From: Imhoffiella purpurea
GTDB lineage: Bacteria > Pseudomonadota > Gammaproteobacteria > Chromatiales > Chromatiaceae
Direction of reading: 5' to 3'
DNA length: 64,000 bases
NCBI RefSeq assembly: GCF_000585215.1
Contig: NZ_AONC01000021.1
Span: 1 to 64,000 of the forward strand
Shown here: positions 57,415 through 64,000 of the stretch, piece by piece
Layout: each line of letters begins with the position of its first letter
Position numbering within the stretch: the first letter of the stretch is position 1
Program-made: the position numbers and the translations under genes
The notes under the pieces: generated by a model
The model's input: only the letters and a program-made list of their open reading frames with translations
Told to the model about the DNA's origin: nothing
The model's database searches: none

Positions 57415-58845
57415 TCAATCATCGCGGATGGCCCCGATGATACGGCTGGTGGACCGCCCCGGAAGGAACGCCAGGATCCGCACCTCGCCGCCATTGGCTC
57501 GGACGCATCCGGCGCCGGCGATCTGGTCCGGTCGATAGTCGCCTCCCTTGACCAGCAGATCCGGCTTGACCCGGCAGATGAGCGATTCAGGGGTATCCTC
57601 GCCGAAGGCGCAGACCCAATCCACCGACGACAGCCCGGCCAGAACCGCCATGCGCTGCTCGACGCCGTTGATCGGCCGGCCCTCGCCCTTCAGACGCCGC
57701 ACCGAGTCGTCGTCGTTGACCGCGACGATGAGGCGGTCACCCAGCCGTCTGGCCTGCTGGAGATAGGCGACGTGCCCCTCGTGCAGGATATCGAAACAGC
57801 CGTTGGTCATGACCAGACGCTCGCCGCGCGCCTGTGCTTCGACCGCCGCCGCGACCAGGGCCTCCTGATCGAGAATGGCGTGCCACTCGGCACCCATATA
57901 AGCGCGCTCCAACTCTCGCGCCCCAACGGTCGCCGTGCCCAGTTTGCCGACCGCGAGCCCGGCGGCGCAATTGGCCAGTGCGCAGGATTCCTCGATCCCG
58001 ACTCCGGCCGCCAGTGCTGCGGCCAAGGTCGCGATCACCGTATCGCCCGCGCCGGTCACGTCGAACACCTCGCGCGCCTGGGTCGGCAGATGCAGCGCCT
58101 CGACATCGGCGCGCACCAGCAGCATCCCACGCTCGCCGAGCGTCACCAGCATGGCGTCCAGATCCAGTTCGTCGCGCAGATTGTGCACGCGCTCGACCAG
58201 AACGGCGTCGTCGCCACAGACACCCACGACCTCCTCTAGTTCCCCCCGGTTCGGCGTCAACAGGGTCGCACCCCGATAACGGACGAAATCGCGCCCCTTT
58301 GGATCGACCAGGACCGGCTTGTCCAGCGCGCGCGCCAGCCGGATCAGCGGCTGGGGATCGGCCAGGGTGCCCTTGGCATAGTCGGATAGGAGCAGCAGAT
58401 CCGCATCCGCCAGCGCCGCCTCGATCATCGATGGCAGGGGATCCTCGCCGAGCGGGGTCAGAGACCGCTCGAAGTCGAGCCGAATCAGCTGCTGATGATG
58501 GCTGAGCACCCTCAGCTTGGTGATGGTCGGCAGATCGGCGCGCCTGTGCAGCCGGGCCCGGATCCCCCGCCCGGCGAGCCGTTCGGCGAGGATGTCGGCC
58601 GCCTCGTCCGCCCCGGTGACCCCGGCGAGCGAGGTTCTCACGCCAAGCGCCGCCAGGTTGAGCGCCACGTTGGCCGCGCCGCCCGGCCGGTCCTCGACCC
58701 GATCCACGTGCACCACGGGCACGGGCGCCTCGGGCGAGATGCGCCGGGTCGCCCCGGTCCAATAGCGGTCGAGCATCAGATCGCCCGCCACCAGCACGCG
58801 GGCGCGGGAGAAATCGGGAAAGACAGGGACGGAAATGGCGTTCAA
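57415..58845 (-). CDS. hldE: Bifunctional heptose-7-phosphate kinase/heptose-1-phosphate adenylyltransferase
   Basis: A 476-residue enzyme that makes ADP-heptose for the LPS inner core. The N-terminal ribokinase-like domain (1-315) shows VLVAGDLMLDRYWTG, PGGAANVALNLAALG and DVTGAGDTVIATLA with the catalytic Asp. The C-terminal nucleotidyltransferase domain (345-476) shows NGCFDILHEGHVAYL (HxGH) and VNDDDSVRRLKGEGRPIN. The start is a TTG at 58845, which gives the family length; the ribosome site is weak. It follows the deacetylase gene on the same strand and precedes the chemoreceptor gene. Confidence 0.95.
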   Translation of the reverse strand: MNAISVPVFPDFSRARVLVAGDLMLDRYWTGATRRISPEAPVPVVHVDRVEDRPGGAANVALNLAALGVRTSLAGVTGADEAADILAERLAGRGIRARLHRRADLPTITKLRVLSHHQQLIRLDFERSLTPLGEDPLPSMIEAALADADLLLLSDYAKGTLADPQPLIRLARALDKPVLVDPKGRDFVRYRGATLLTPNRGELEEVVGVCGDDAVLVERVHNLRDELDLDAMLVTLGERGMLLVRADVEALHLPTQAREVFDVTGAGDTVIATLAAALAAGVGIEESCALANCAAGLAVGKLGTATVGARELERAYMGAEWHAILDQEALVAAAVEAQARGERLVMTNGCFDILHEGHVAYLQQARRLGDRLIVAVNDDDSVRRLKGEGRPINGVEQRMAVLAGLSSVDWVCAFGEDTPESLICRVKPDLLVKGGDYRPDQIAGAGCVRANGGEVRILAFLPGRSTSRIIGAIRDD

Positions 58846-58913
58846 GACCGCAGGATCTCAGCGAAACGATGGAGCCAGTCTAGCTTGAGGCCGAGCATTC
58901 TGGCCAGGACGGG

Positions 58914-59684
58914 CTAATCGCGGGGGAGACTCGCGCGCCATTCGGCCAGCGCCGGCTTGGGCGCGTTCTTGAAGGCGAGCTTCCACCAGTAGCCGATCAG
59001 ATTGTCGCCGTAGGAGATGGCCTTGCGCGGCAGGACCAGCGGATGATCGAGCCCCGTTGCGGCACCGCGCAGGCAGGTGGTGGCGCTGCGATAGCCAGCC
59101 TCGGCGGCCAGCTCTACCGTCTCGCGGTCGAAGCTGCCGAAGGGATAGCAGAGATGCTCGACCGGCTCGCCGAGCACGTCCTCCAGCACCGACCGGCTCT
59201 CGGCCAGCTCGCGCACCTTGGTCGCACGGTCGACCTCGGCGAGTTTCACATGGTCGAGCGTATGGGAGCCGACGGTGATGCCGGCCTTGCGCATGGCCCG
59301 CAACCGCTCCCCGCTCATCAGGGTCGGGATGGGCCGGCCCGGATCCTTGCCGAACCATTCGGCCGAGCGTCCGAGCCAGCCGCCGATGGCATAGAGCACG
59401 GCAGGGAAACCATGACGCTGCAGCACCGGCAATGCATGGTCGGCGAAGTTGTCGTAGGCGTCGTCGAAGGTGAGCACCACCGCCCTGGGCGGCGTGGGAC
59501 GCTCGCCGCTCAGACAGGCCAGCGCCTCCTCCAGCCCCAGCACCGAGTAGCCGAGCAGGTCAAGGAATCCCATCTGATGCGCGAACTGGCGATGATCGCA
59601 GTAATTCGCACGATGCGCCTTCATCGGCGCGAACGCGCCGACCTGGTGATACATCAATATGGAGATGCCCGGCGATTCGCTCAT
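58914..59684 (-). CDS. Polysaccharide deacetylase (NodB/CE4) family protein
   Basis: A 256-residue CE4 deacetylase. Motifs: ISILMYHQV at the N-terminus, VVLTFDDAYDNF (catalytic and metal Asp pair), GSHTLDHVKL (metal HxxxH) and CYPFGSFDRE. No signal peptide is visible, so it may act on a cytoplasmic sugar-lipid precursor. The ATG at 59684 overlaps the stop of the hydrogenase-type small-subunit gene by 4 bases; a longer frame to 59882 has no homology. With hldE next, it may modify LPS or another surface glycan. Confidence 0.88.
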   Translation of the reverse strand: MSESPGISILMYHQVGAFAPMKAHRANYCDHRQFAHQMGFLDLLGYSVLGLEEALACLSGERPTPPRAVVLTFDDAYDNFADHALPVLQRHGFPAVLYAIGGWLGRSAEWFGKDPGRPIPTLMSGERLRAMRKAGITVGSHTLDHVKLAEVDRATKVRELAESRSVLEDVLGEPVEHLCYPFGSFDRETVELAAEAGYRSATTCLRGAATGLDHPLVLPRKAISYGDNLIGYWWKLAFKNAPKPALAEWRASLPRD

Positions 59685-60199
59685 GCCGACCCTTCTCGCA
59701 GTGCCGCCAGCAACCCCTGTAGCAGATCCACCGGCGTCGGCGGACAGCCCGGGATCTTCACGTCCACCGGGACGACGTTCTCCACCGCCCCGCAGCTCGC
59801 GTAGGAGACGCCGAACTCGCCACCGGTGCAGGCGCATTCTCCGGCCGCGATCACGAACTTGGGAGAGGGCGTCGCGCGCCAAGTCCGGCGTAGCGCGGTC
59901 TCCATGTGACGCGAGACCGGTCCTGTCACCAGCAGGGCATCGGCATGACGCGGCGAGGCGACGAAGTGGACGCCGAACCGCTCGACGTCGTGATAGGGGT
60001 TGTTGAGCGCATGGATCTCCAGCTCGCAGCCGTTGCAGGAGCCGGCATCCACCTGGCGAATCGCCAGACTGCGCCCGAACCGGGCATCGATGCGCCGGCG
60101 CAGCTCGATACCGATGCGCTCGAGCTCGGCGTCCGTGGGATCCGAAACCGGCTCGGTGACGACGCCGGGGGTGAGCGATTGTTTGAGGATGCGGAACAT
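59681..60199 (-). CDS. Hydrogenase-4/formate hydrogenlyase-type small subunit (NuoB-like)
   Basis: A 172-residue protein with the four ligands of the proximal [4Fe-4S] cluster: SCNGCELEIHALNNP, GECACTGGEF and PGCPPTPVDLL. The single CNGCE form is that of HycG/HyfI/Ech-type small subunits; NuoB has a tandem Cys. The surrounding HADALLVTGPVSRHM is standard. Normally it is one of six or more subunits, but no large subunit or membrane subunit is nearby. Upstream is a toxin-antitoxin pair on the other strand; downstream it overlaps a polysaccharide deacetylase by 4 bases. It looks orphaned or recruited to a new partner. Confidence 0.85.
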   Translation of the reverse strand: MFRILKQSLTPGVVTEPVSDPTDAELERIGIELRRRIDARFGRSLAIRQVDAGSCNGCELEIHALNNPYHDVERFGVHFVASPRHADALLVTGPVSRHMETALRRTWRATPSPKFVIAAGECACTGGEFGVSYASCGAVENVVPVDVKIPGCPPTPVDLLQGLLAALREGSA

Positions 60200-60258
60200 G
60201 GTTAGAGGACCGGAAGATTCATGTCAGGGTTTGGCCGATGCGGAATGCCTTGGACCTG

Positions 60259-60287
60259 TTGACGCCCATGATGCCCACTCCTAGAAT
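60259..60287 (+). promoter_or_regulatory. Sigma-70 promoter of yefM-yoeB
   Basis: TTGACG (-35, 60259-60264), a 17-base spacer and TAGAAT (-10, 60282-60287). The expected start falls at about 60294, inside the TGTACA operator. It lies 43 bases before the yefM start. Confidence 0.7.
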
Positions 60288-60290
60288 CCC

Positions 60291-60308
60291 TGTACGTTTT
60301 TCTGTACA
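60291..60308 (+). promoter_or_regulatory. YefM-YoeB autoregulatory operator
   Basis: TGTACG at 60291 and TGTACA at 60303 are 12 bases apart, start to start. Paired TGTACA cores with 12-base spacing are the known operator geometry for YefM and the YefM-YoeB complex. Overlap with the predicted transcription start fits repression. Confidence 0.7.
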
Positions 60309-60329
60309 AATTATGGCCCGGAGACTTCA

Positions 60330-60581
60330 GTGGACGCCATCAGCTATACCGCCGCGCGCGCCAATCTCGCGAAAACCATGGAAAAGGTCTGCGCGGACCA
60401 CGCACCGGTCATCATCACCCGCAAGAGCGAGACCCCGGTGGTCATGATCTCACTCGAAGACTATCAGGCCATGGAAGAAACCACCTATCTGCTTCGCTCG
60501 CCAGCCAATGCCAGACGTTTGCTCGAATCCATTTCGGAGCTCGAAAACGGCAATGGAACCGAGCGAGACCTCATGGAATGA
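60330..60581 (+). CDS. yefM: Antitoxin YefM (Phd/YefM family)
   Basis: An 83-residue antitoxin. The N-terminal DNA-binding part reads MDAISYTAARANLAKTMEKV, followed by PVIITRKSETPVVMISLEDY with the Phd/YefM core, and a C-terminal toxin-neutralising helix with TYLLRSPANARRLLESI. The start is a GTG at 60330 with GGAG upstream. It binds and inhibits YoeB and represses its own promoter through the TGTACA operator. Its stop overlaps the yoeB ATG (ATGA). Confidence 0.93.
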   Translation: MDAISYTAARANLAKTMEKVCADHAPVIITRKSETPVVMISLEDYQAMEETTYLLRSPANARRLLESISELENGNGTERDLME

Positions 60582-60838
60582 GGCTGACATTCTCCAGCAA
60601 GGCATGGGACGATTATCTGCATTGGCAGAAAACCGACAAGAACCTGCTCAGGCGAATCAACGCGCTCATCAAGGAGATTCAGCGTACCCCGTTCGAGGGA
60701 ATCGGGAAACCCGAGGCATTGAGACACGGCCTGTCAGGCTACTGGTCCCGGCGAATCAACGAGGAGCACCGAATCGTATACAGGGTTGCCGACGACACGC
60801 TGTTCATCGCCCAACTCAGATATCATTATTGCGATTGA
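60578..60838 (+). CDS. yoeB: Toxin YoeB (ribosome-dependent mRNA interferase)
   Basis: An 86-residue RelE-fold toxin, full length for the family. FSSKAWDDYLHWQKTDKNLL opens the protein, then QRTPFEGIGKPEALRH with the catalytic Glu, YWSRRINEEHRIVY with Arg, and the terminal YHYCD with the His-Tyr pair. It cuts mRNA in the ribosomal A site. It is coupled to yefM by a 4-base overlap. A transposase remnant starts immediately after its stop, in the same frame. Confidence 0.94.
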   Translation: MRLTFSSKAWDDYLHWQKTDKNLLRRINALIKEIQRTPFEGIGKPEALRHGLSGYWSRRINEEHRIVYRVADDTLFIAQLRYHYCD

Positions 60839-61603
60839 AGCACCGATCCCGCGAAGGTCAATGTCGTTAAGTGTTTCGAGGTCGTGCGTACCCTGCGCTG
60901 GCCTGAAGGTCCGCGTCGCGTGCACTGCGACTCGGCGGTGATCAGCAAGCAAGATCGGGACACGACGCAACCCCAGCGGCAGAAATACCGTTGCAGCGAC
61001 TGCGGGCGCTGGTTCGACGATCTGACCGGGACCGTCTTCGCAGGTCACCATCAACCACTGCGCACCTGGGTGGTATGCTTGTATTTCATGGGCTTGAATC
61101 TATCCAATCGCCAAGTGAGCCACGAACTGGGCCTGCACAAGGATGACGCTCAACGCATGACCGAGCAACTGCGCGCGGGCATCGACAGCCAGCAGGTTCT
61201 CCCCGAACTCACCGGCGAGGTCGAGGCCGACGAGGTGTACGTGGTCGCCGGGCACAAGGGGCATCCCAAGGCGGTGAGACAGCAAGGGCGCCAAGGCCGT
61301 CGTCGCCGCCTGAAGGGTGCTCGCGACCAGGGCACCCTGGCCAAGGAAAAACCACCGATTCTCGGCCTGATCCAACGGGGCGGCGAGGTTGTGTTTCACA
61401 TGCTCGAGAATGTCCAGCAGAAGACCATCGAACCGTTGATTCGCACCATCGTGACCAAGGGGACACGCTTCTACGCCGATGAGTACGACATCTACGCCCG
61501 CTTGCCCGCCTGGGGCTACGATCACCACAGCGTTTGCCACAGCCGCGGCGAATAGGCCCGAGACGAGGACGGCGACGGTTTCCACGAGATCCACGTCAAC
61601 ACG
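60839..61603 (+). pseudogene. ISXO2/IS1595-type transposase remnant
   Basis: The frame begins right after the yoeB stop with STDPAKVNVVKCFEVVRTLR, matching the start region of ISXO2-like transposases. A zinc-ribbon half (KYRCSDCGRWFDDLTGTVFAGHHQ) and the core follow: LYFMGLNLSNRQV, EADEVYVVAGHKGHPKAVR (first Asp), LKGAR, and YADEYDIYARLPAWGYDHHSVC (second Asp). A TAG at 61553 replaces the expected Tyr codon before ARDEDGDGF, and after HEIHVNT the sequence departs from the family, so the last third is missing. It is dead and lacks recognisable ends. Confidence 0.88.
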
Positions 61604-61660
61604 ACCGGTGGCGGGGACCTGAATAGTTACGACGTGCGTTGCGGGCGCCGAGCGGGAACC

Positions 61661-62398
61661 TCAGGAGACGGACAGGACGGCGCTTCCGCGCCGCGCGGAC
61701 GGTGCCGCTTGCACCGATTCCGTCATGCGCTGGGACATCTCGCCCCCCATCGCCTTCGCCAGCCAAGGCGGCGGATTGTCGCGCAGCATCTGGCGCACGG
61801 CATAGAGCGCGACCGGCGCCGTCATCGTCTTGAGATAGGTGACCGGATAGATCCCCTGGTGGACCAGGGGCGCCATCGCCCGGTTGCCGACCGACCGCGC
61901 CAGCAGAAGCTGACAGTCGCCGATCCGTTCGGCACGCCACACGGGCCGGTTGCCGGCCGCCTTCTCGCCGCCGGTACCGCGCACCTCGATCAGCCGGATC
62001 TCCTCGCTCGAGACCTGGTAGACGAGATAGCGCAGACAGGTGCCGAAATCGCCGTCCAGCATCAGCCCCTCGTTCGAGGCGACGGCGACCCGGACGGAGC
62101 CGGGCAGATCGCCGTCCCGATAGAACTCGACCGTGGAAATCGCGGTATCGAGGATGTCGACGCCCGCGCGGTCGCCGAGAAAGGCGAGCGCCTCCTCCAG
62201 GACGCGTCGGCGAACCCTGCCGAGCTCCCCGCGCCTGGCGCTGCGCAGCTGCCGGAGCGTCAGCGCCTTCAGCTTCTGGTCCGTCAGCGGCATCTTGAGG
62301 ACGTCGATGAGCAGGGGCACGAGCCGCGCGGGCGGGATCTGCAGCGCACGGGCGGCCAGACCGATGCGCAGCGCCAGGGCATGAGAGAGTTTGGCCAT
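61661..62398 (-). CDS. nafY: NafY-type nitrogenase cofactor-binding protein
   Basis: A 245-residue protein. Residues 1-95 are an all-helical domain (LSHALALRIGLAARALQIPP, then LKALTLRQLRSARRGELGRV) like the N-terminal domain of NafY/gamma. Residues about 100-215 form a NifX/NifB-type cofactor-binding domain (VRVAVASNEGLMLDGDFGTCLRYLVYQ and ERIGDCQLLLARSVGNRA). NafY keeps apo-dinitrogenase open and delivers FeMo-co. It follows nifX by 66 bases on the same strand. A NifY assignment is the alternative. Confidence 0.85.
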   Translation of the reverse strand: MAKLSHALALRIGLAARALQIPPARLVPLLIDVLKMPLTDQKLKALTLRQLRSARRGELGRVRRRVLEEALAFLGDRAGVDILDTAISTVEFYRDGDLPGSVRVAVASNEGLMLDGDFGTCLRYLVYQVSSEEIRLIEVRGTGGEKAAGNRPVWRAERIGDCQLLLARSVGNRAMAPLVHQGIYPVTYLKTMTAPVALYAVRQMLRDNPPPWLAKAMGGEMSQRMTESVQAAPSARRGSAVLSVS

Positions 62399-62464
62399 GA
62401 TGTTCTGTCCTCCTCAGTCGGAAATGGGTGGAACGTCGGCGGAAAGGGTTGCGGGACGGCCCGA

Positions 62465-63109
62465 TCAGAAGGGATCGACCCAGCCGTGCTCGAGCCGCCG
62501 CTCCGGTTCGAGCGGGTTGTCCGCCACCGGACCGCTCCGGGCGCGCCCCAGTGCCTGCTCGACCCAGGCCACTCCGCCATGATGGATCGCGGCATTGACC
62601 CGGTTGAGCAGATCCTCGATGGAGTGACCCTTCTCGACGATGATGGGCTGAACGCCCGCCGCCATCAGACGCTTGACCGACGAGGAGCCGATGGAGACGG
62701 CATAGACCGCCGCCACCCCGTAGTGCTGCAGCAGCTCGAGCTTGGCGACCACCTTGTCCTCGGGCGGATTGTCCGAGGGCGGTCCGACCTCGTCCGGGCT
62801 GGGGGCATAGGGCTCGGCGCTCTCCCGGGCCTTCTGGGTGAAGAAGGTCGGGCGATTGCGGTAGAGGTACCAGTAGAGCTTGCGGAAGCCCGGGATCTTG
62901 CGCAGCCAGTCGCTCAGCTCGCGCTGCCGCATCTCCTCGGGCAGACCGATGAAGCGGTTGGCCCCCTTCATCTCGACCTTGACGAAATCGCCGACGCCGA
63001 GGAAATCGGCGCGGTTGCGGGCGATTTCGAACACCAGTAGGCGCTCGGCGGCACCGAAGTGCATATCGACGTGCTCGTTGTCAGTGGAGGCGAAGGCGAC
63101 ACGGATCAT
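62465..63109 (-). CDS. nifX: NifX with an internal insertion
   Basis: A 214-residue member of the family that carries NifB-co and the VK-cluster between NifB and NifEN. The core is split: FASTDNEHVDMHFGAAERLL starts the domain, and DKVVAKLELLQHYGVAAVYAV, SIGSSSVKRLMAAGVQPIIV and GHSIEDLLNRVN finish it. Between them lies an insertion of about 60 residues with basic-aromatic WLRKIPGFRKLYWYLYRNRP. Most NifX proteins are about 130-160 residues. The start at 63109 overlaps the nifN stop by 4 bases. Confidence 0.9.
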   Translation of the reverse strand: MIRVAFASTDNEHVDMHFGAAERLLVFEIARNRADFLGVGDFVKVEMKGANRFIGLPEEMRQRELSDWLRKIPGFRKLYWYLYRNRPTFFTQKARESAEPYAPSPDEVGPPSDNPPEDKVVAKLELLQHYGVAAVYAVSIGSSSVKRLMAAGVQPIIVEKGHSIEDLLNRVNAAIHHGGVAWVEQALGRARSGPVADNPLEPERRLEHGWVDPF

Positions 63110-64000
63110 GGCTGACGTTCCTCGGGGGCGTGGCTGGAATCGAAGACCTCGAGCGCGCGCGGGGTGCCCTCCCAGAAACGGGAGCGATAGGGCGGGATCA
63201 TCCGATACTGGGCCGTCAGTCGGTTGTTCAGCTCGAAGAGCGTCTGTCGGCTGCCGCGGTAGCCGACCCATTGGCGCAGGTGCGCCCCGGCCTCGTCATG
63301 GATGGGGAAGCCGGCGCGCAGCAGCTGCACGCCCATCCGGGCGGCGATCTCGGTCCCGTGCGAATTGGCGATCAGGAGCTGGGCATCGCCCTCCCCGGCC
63401 TGGCGCTCCAGGTCCTCCAGGTCGCCGATGGTGATCCGCTCGAGCGGCAGCCGCTCGAGCAGCGGGGACCTGGTCGTGGTCACGGCCGCGACCGTCTCCA
63501 TCCCCTGGTCGGCGAGGAGCCGGCTGAGGGCGCCGAGCAGGTCGGGATCGGCGGCGACGGCGACCTTGGCCCCGCCGAGCTGGAACTGGCAGTCGACCAT
63601 GGCATCCAGCAGCTGGCTGCGCTGGCGCTCCAGAGTCGCCGGCACCTGGGTATTGGCGATGTTGGCGAGCACCTGGGTGAAGGCATCGCAGGCATCGAGC
63701 CCCATGAGTCCCTCGAAGCGGTAGTCCGGCACCCCGGTGCGGGCCTTGAGCAGATCCGCCGCGCGGTCGAGCGAGGCACCGATCACCAGGGTCGCGGCGG
63801 ATTCGCCGAGCCGCGCGATCTGGTGGCGGCCGACGCCACCGTAGGTCAGGGTCGAATAGCCCTGCTCGATCAAATGTCCGTCGAGCGAGTCGCCGATGTC
63901 GGGCACCACCACGGCCTGCAGACCGAAGGCGCCGATCCATTCCTTGATGGCCTCGATGTCGCCGGGCGTGAGCATGGCGCTGGCCAGTACCGTGACCTGA
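63106..64000 (-). CDS. nifN: Nitrogenase FeMo-co scaffold subunit NifN, 3' part
   Basis: The frame is open to the right edge; about 297 residues are visible. From the edge it reads QVTVLASAMLTPGDIEAIKE, the P-cluster-half region of NifN and NifK relatives, then GYSTLTYGGVGRHQIARLG, VPDYRFEGLMGLDACDAF and NSHGTEIAARMGVQLLRAGFPI near the end. With NifE it forms the scaffold on which FeMo-co is completed. The internal ATG near 63975 is not the true start. The gene is translationally coupled to nifX. The nifE gene should lie outside the window. Confidence 0.93.
   Translation of the reverse strand, partial: QVTVLASAMLTPGDIEAIKEWIGAFGLQAVVVPDIGDSLDGHLIEQGYSTLTYGGVGRHQIARLGESAATLVIGASLDRAADLLKARTGVPDYRFEGLMGLDACDAFTQVLANIANTQVPATLERQRSQLLDAMVDCQFQLGGAKVAVAADPDLLGALSRLLADQGMETVAAVTTTRSPLLERLPLERITIGDLEDLERQAGEGDAQLLIANSHGTEIAARMGVQLLRAGFPIHDEAGAHLRQWVGYRGSRQTLFELNNRLTAQYRMIPPYRSRFWEGTPRALEVFDSSHAPEERQP

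Overview
The window is very GC-rich and densely packed with genes. It looks like the chromosome of a diazotrophic purple sulfur gammaproteobacterium of the Chromatiaceae, close to Allochromatium. The best clue is a 2[4Fe-4S] ferredoxin (12688-12942) with the insert and C-terminal extension of the Allochromatium-type protein; it looks almost identical to the A. vinosum protein as I remember it. Cytochrome c4, LPS core genes, FtsY-FtsE-FtsX and many c-di-GMP and chemotaxis proteins fit a motile gammaproteobacterium. No rRNA, tRNA or CRISPR array was seen.

Layout. 1-4.3 kb: housekeeping and stress genes (a partial SLOG/LSDAT protein, OsmC, gamma-glutamylcyclotransferase, DJ-1/PfpI, an EamA transporter, pyrD). 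4.3-12.2 kb: a signalling block, with a CheB-CheR-PAS fusion overlapping a PAS-GGDEF-EAL protein, and a membrane glycosyltransferase. 12.7-20.3 kb: ferredoxin, coaD, rsmD, an active/inactive M16 peptidase pair, then ftsY-ftsE-ftsX. 20.3-24.6 kb: an EEP nuclease-like protein, cytochrome c4, copper-delivery proteins PCuAC and SCO, carbonic anhydrase and a second OsmC. 24.7-34.1 kb: a PAS-GGDEF-EAL-CZB protein with a histidine-kinase remnant behind it, a decayed YoeB toxin, an alcohol dehydrogenase with a divergent AraC regulator, a YibE/F membrane protein and an alkaline phosphatase.

34.4-40.6 kb is the clearest functional unit. A sigma-54 promoter with two NifA-type upstream sites and an IHF-like site drives nifB-fdxN-nifO-fprA, then two [2Fe-2S] ferredoxins, nifQ and draG. 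These genes make NifB-co, supply molybdenum, supply electrons, probably remove oxygen, and reactivate ADP-ribosylated nitrogenase reductase. A small palindromic mobile-element remnant follows and supplies the end of an acyltransferase gene; then comes a SIR2-like gene. 43-60.2 kb: DEAD-box helicase, AarF/UbiB kinase, a large hybrid histidine kinase, a CPA2 antiporter, methyltransferase, isochorismatase-like hydrolase, then a minus-strand run: hydrogenase-type small subunit, polysaccharide deacetylase, hldE, a CZB chemoreceptor and waaA. 60.2-61.6 kb: a yefM-yoeB toxin-antitoxin pair with a readable promoter and operator, directly abutted by a broken ISXO2/IS1595-type transposase. 61.66-64 kb: nafY, an unusually long nifX, and the 3' part of nifN running off the window, so a second nif operon (probably nifE upstream) lies just outside.

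The main candidates for new biology are the flavodiiron/ferredoxin insertion in the nifB operon with the nearby SIR2-like gene, the enlarged NifX, and the orphan hydrogenase-like small subunit coupled to a polysaccharide deacetylase. All functions are inferred from motifs read by eye; no database search was run.
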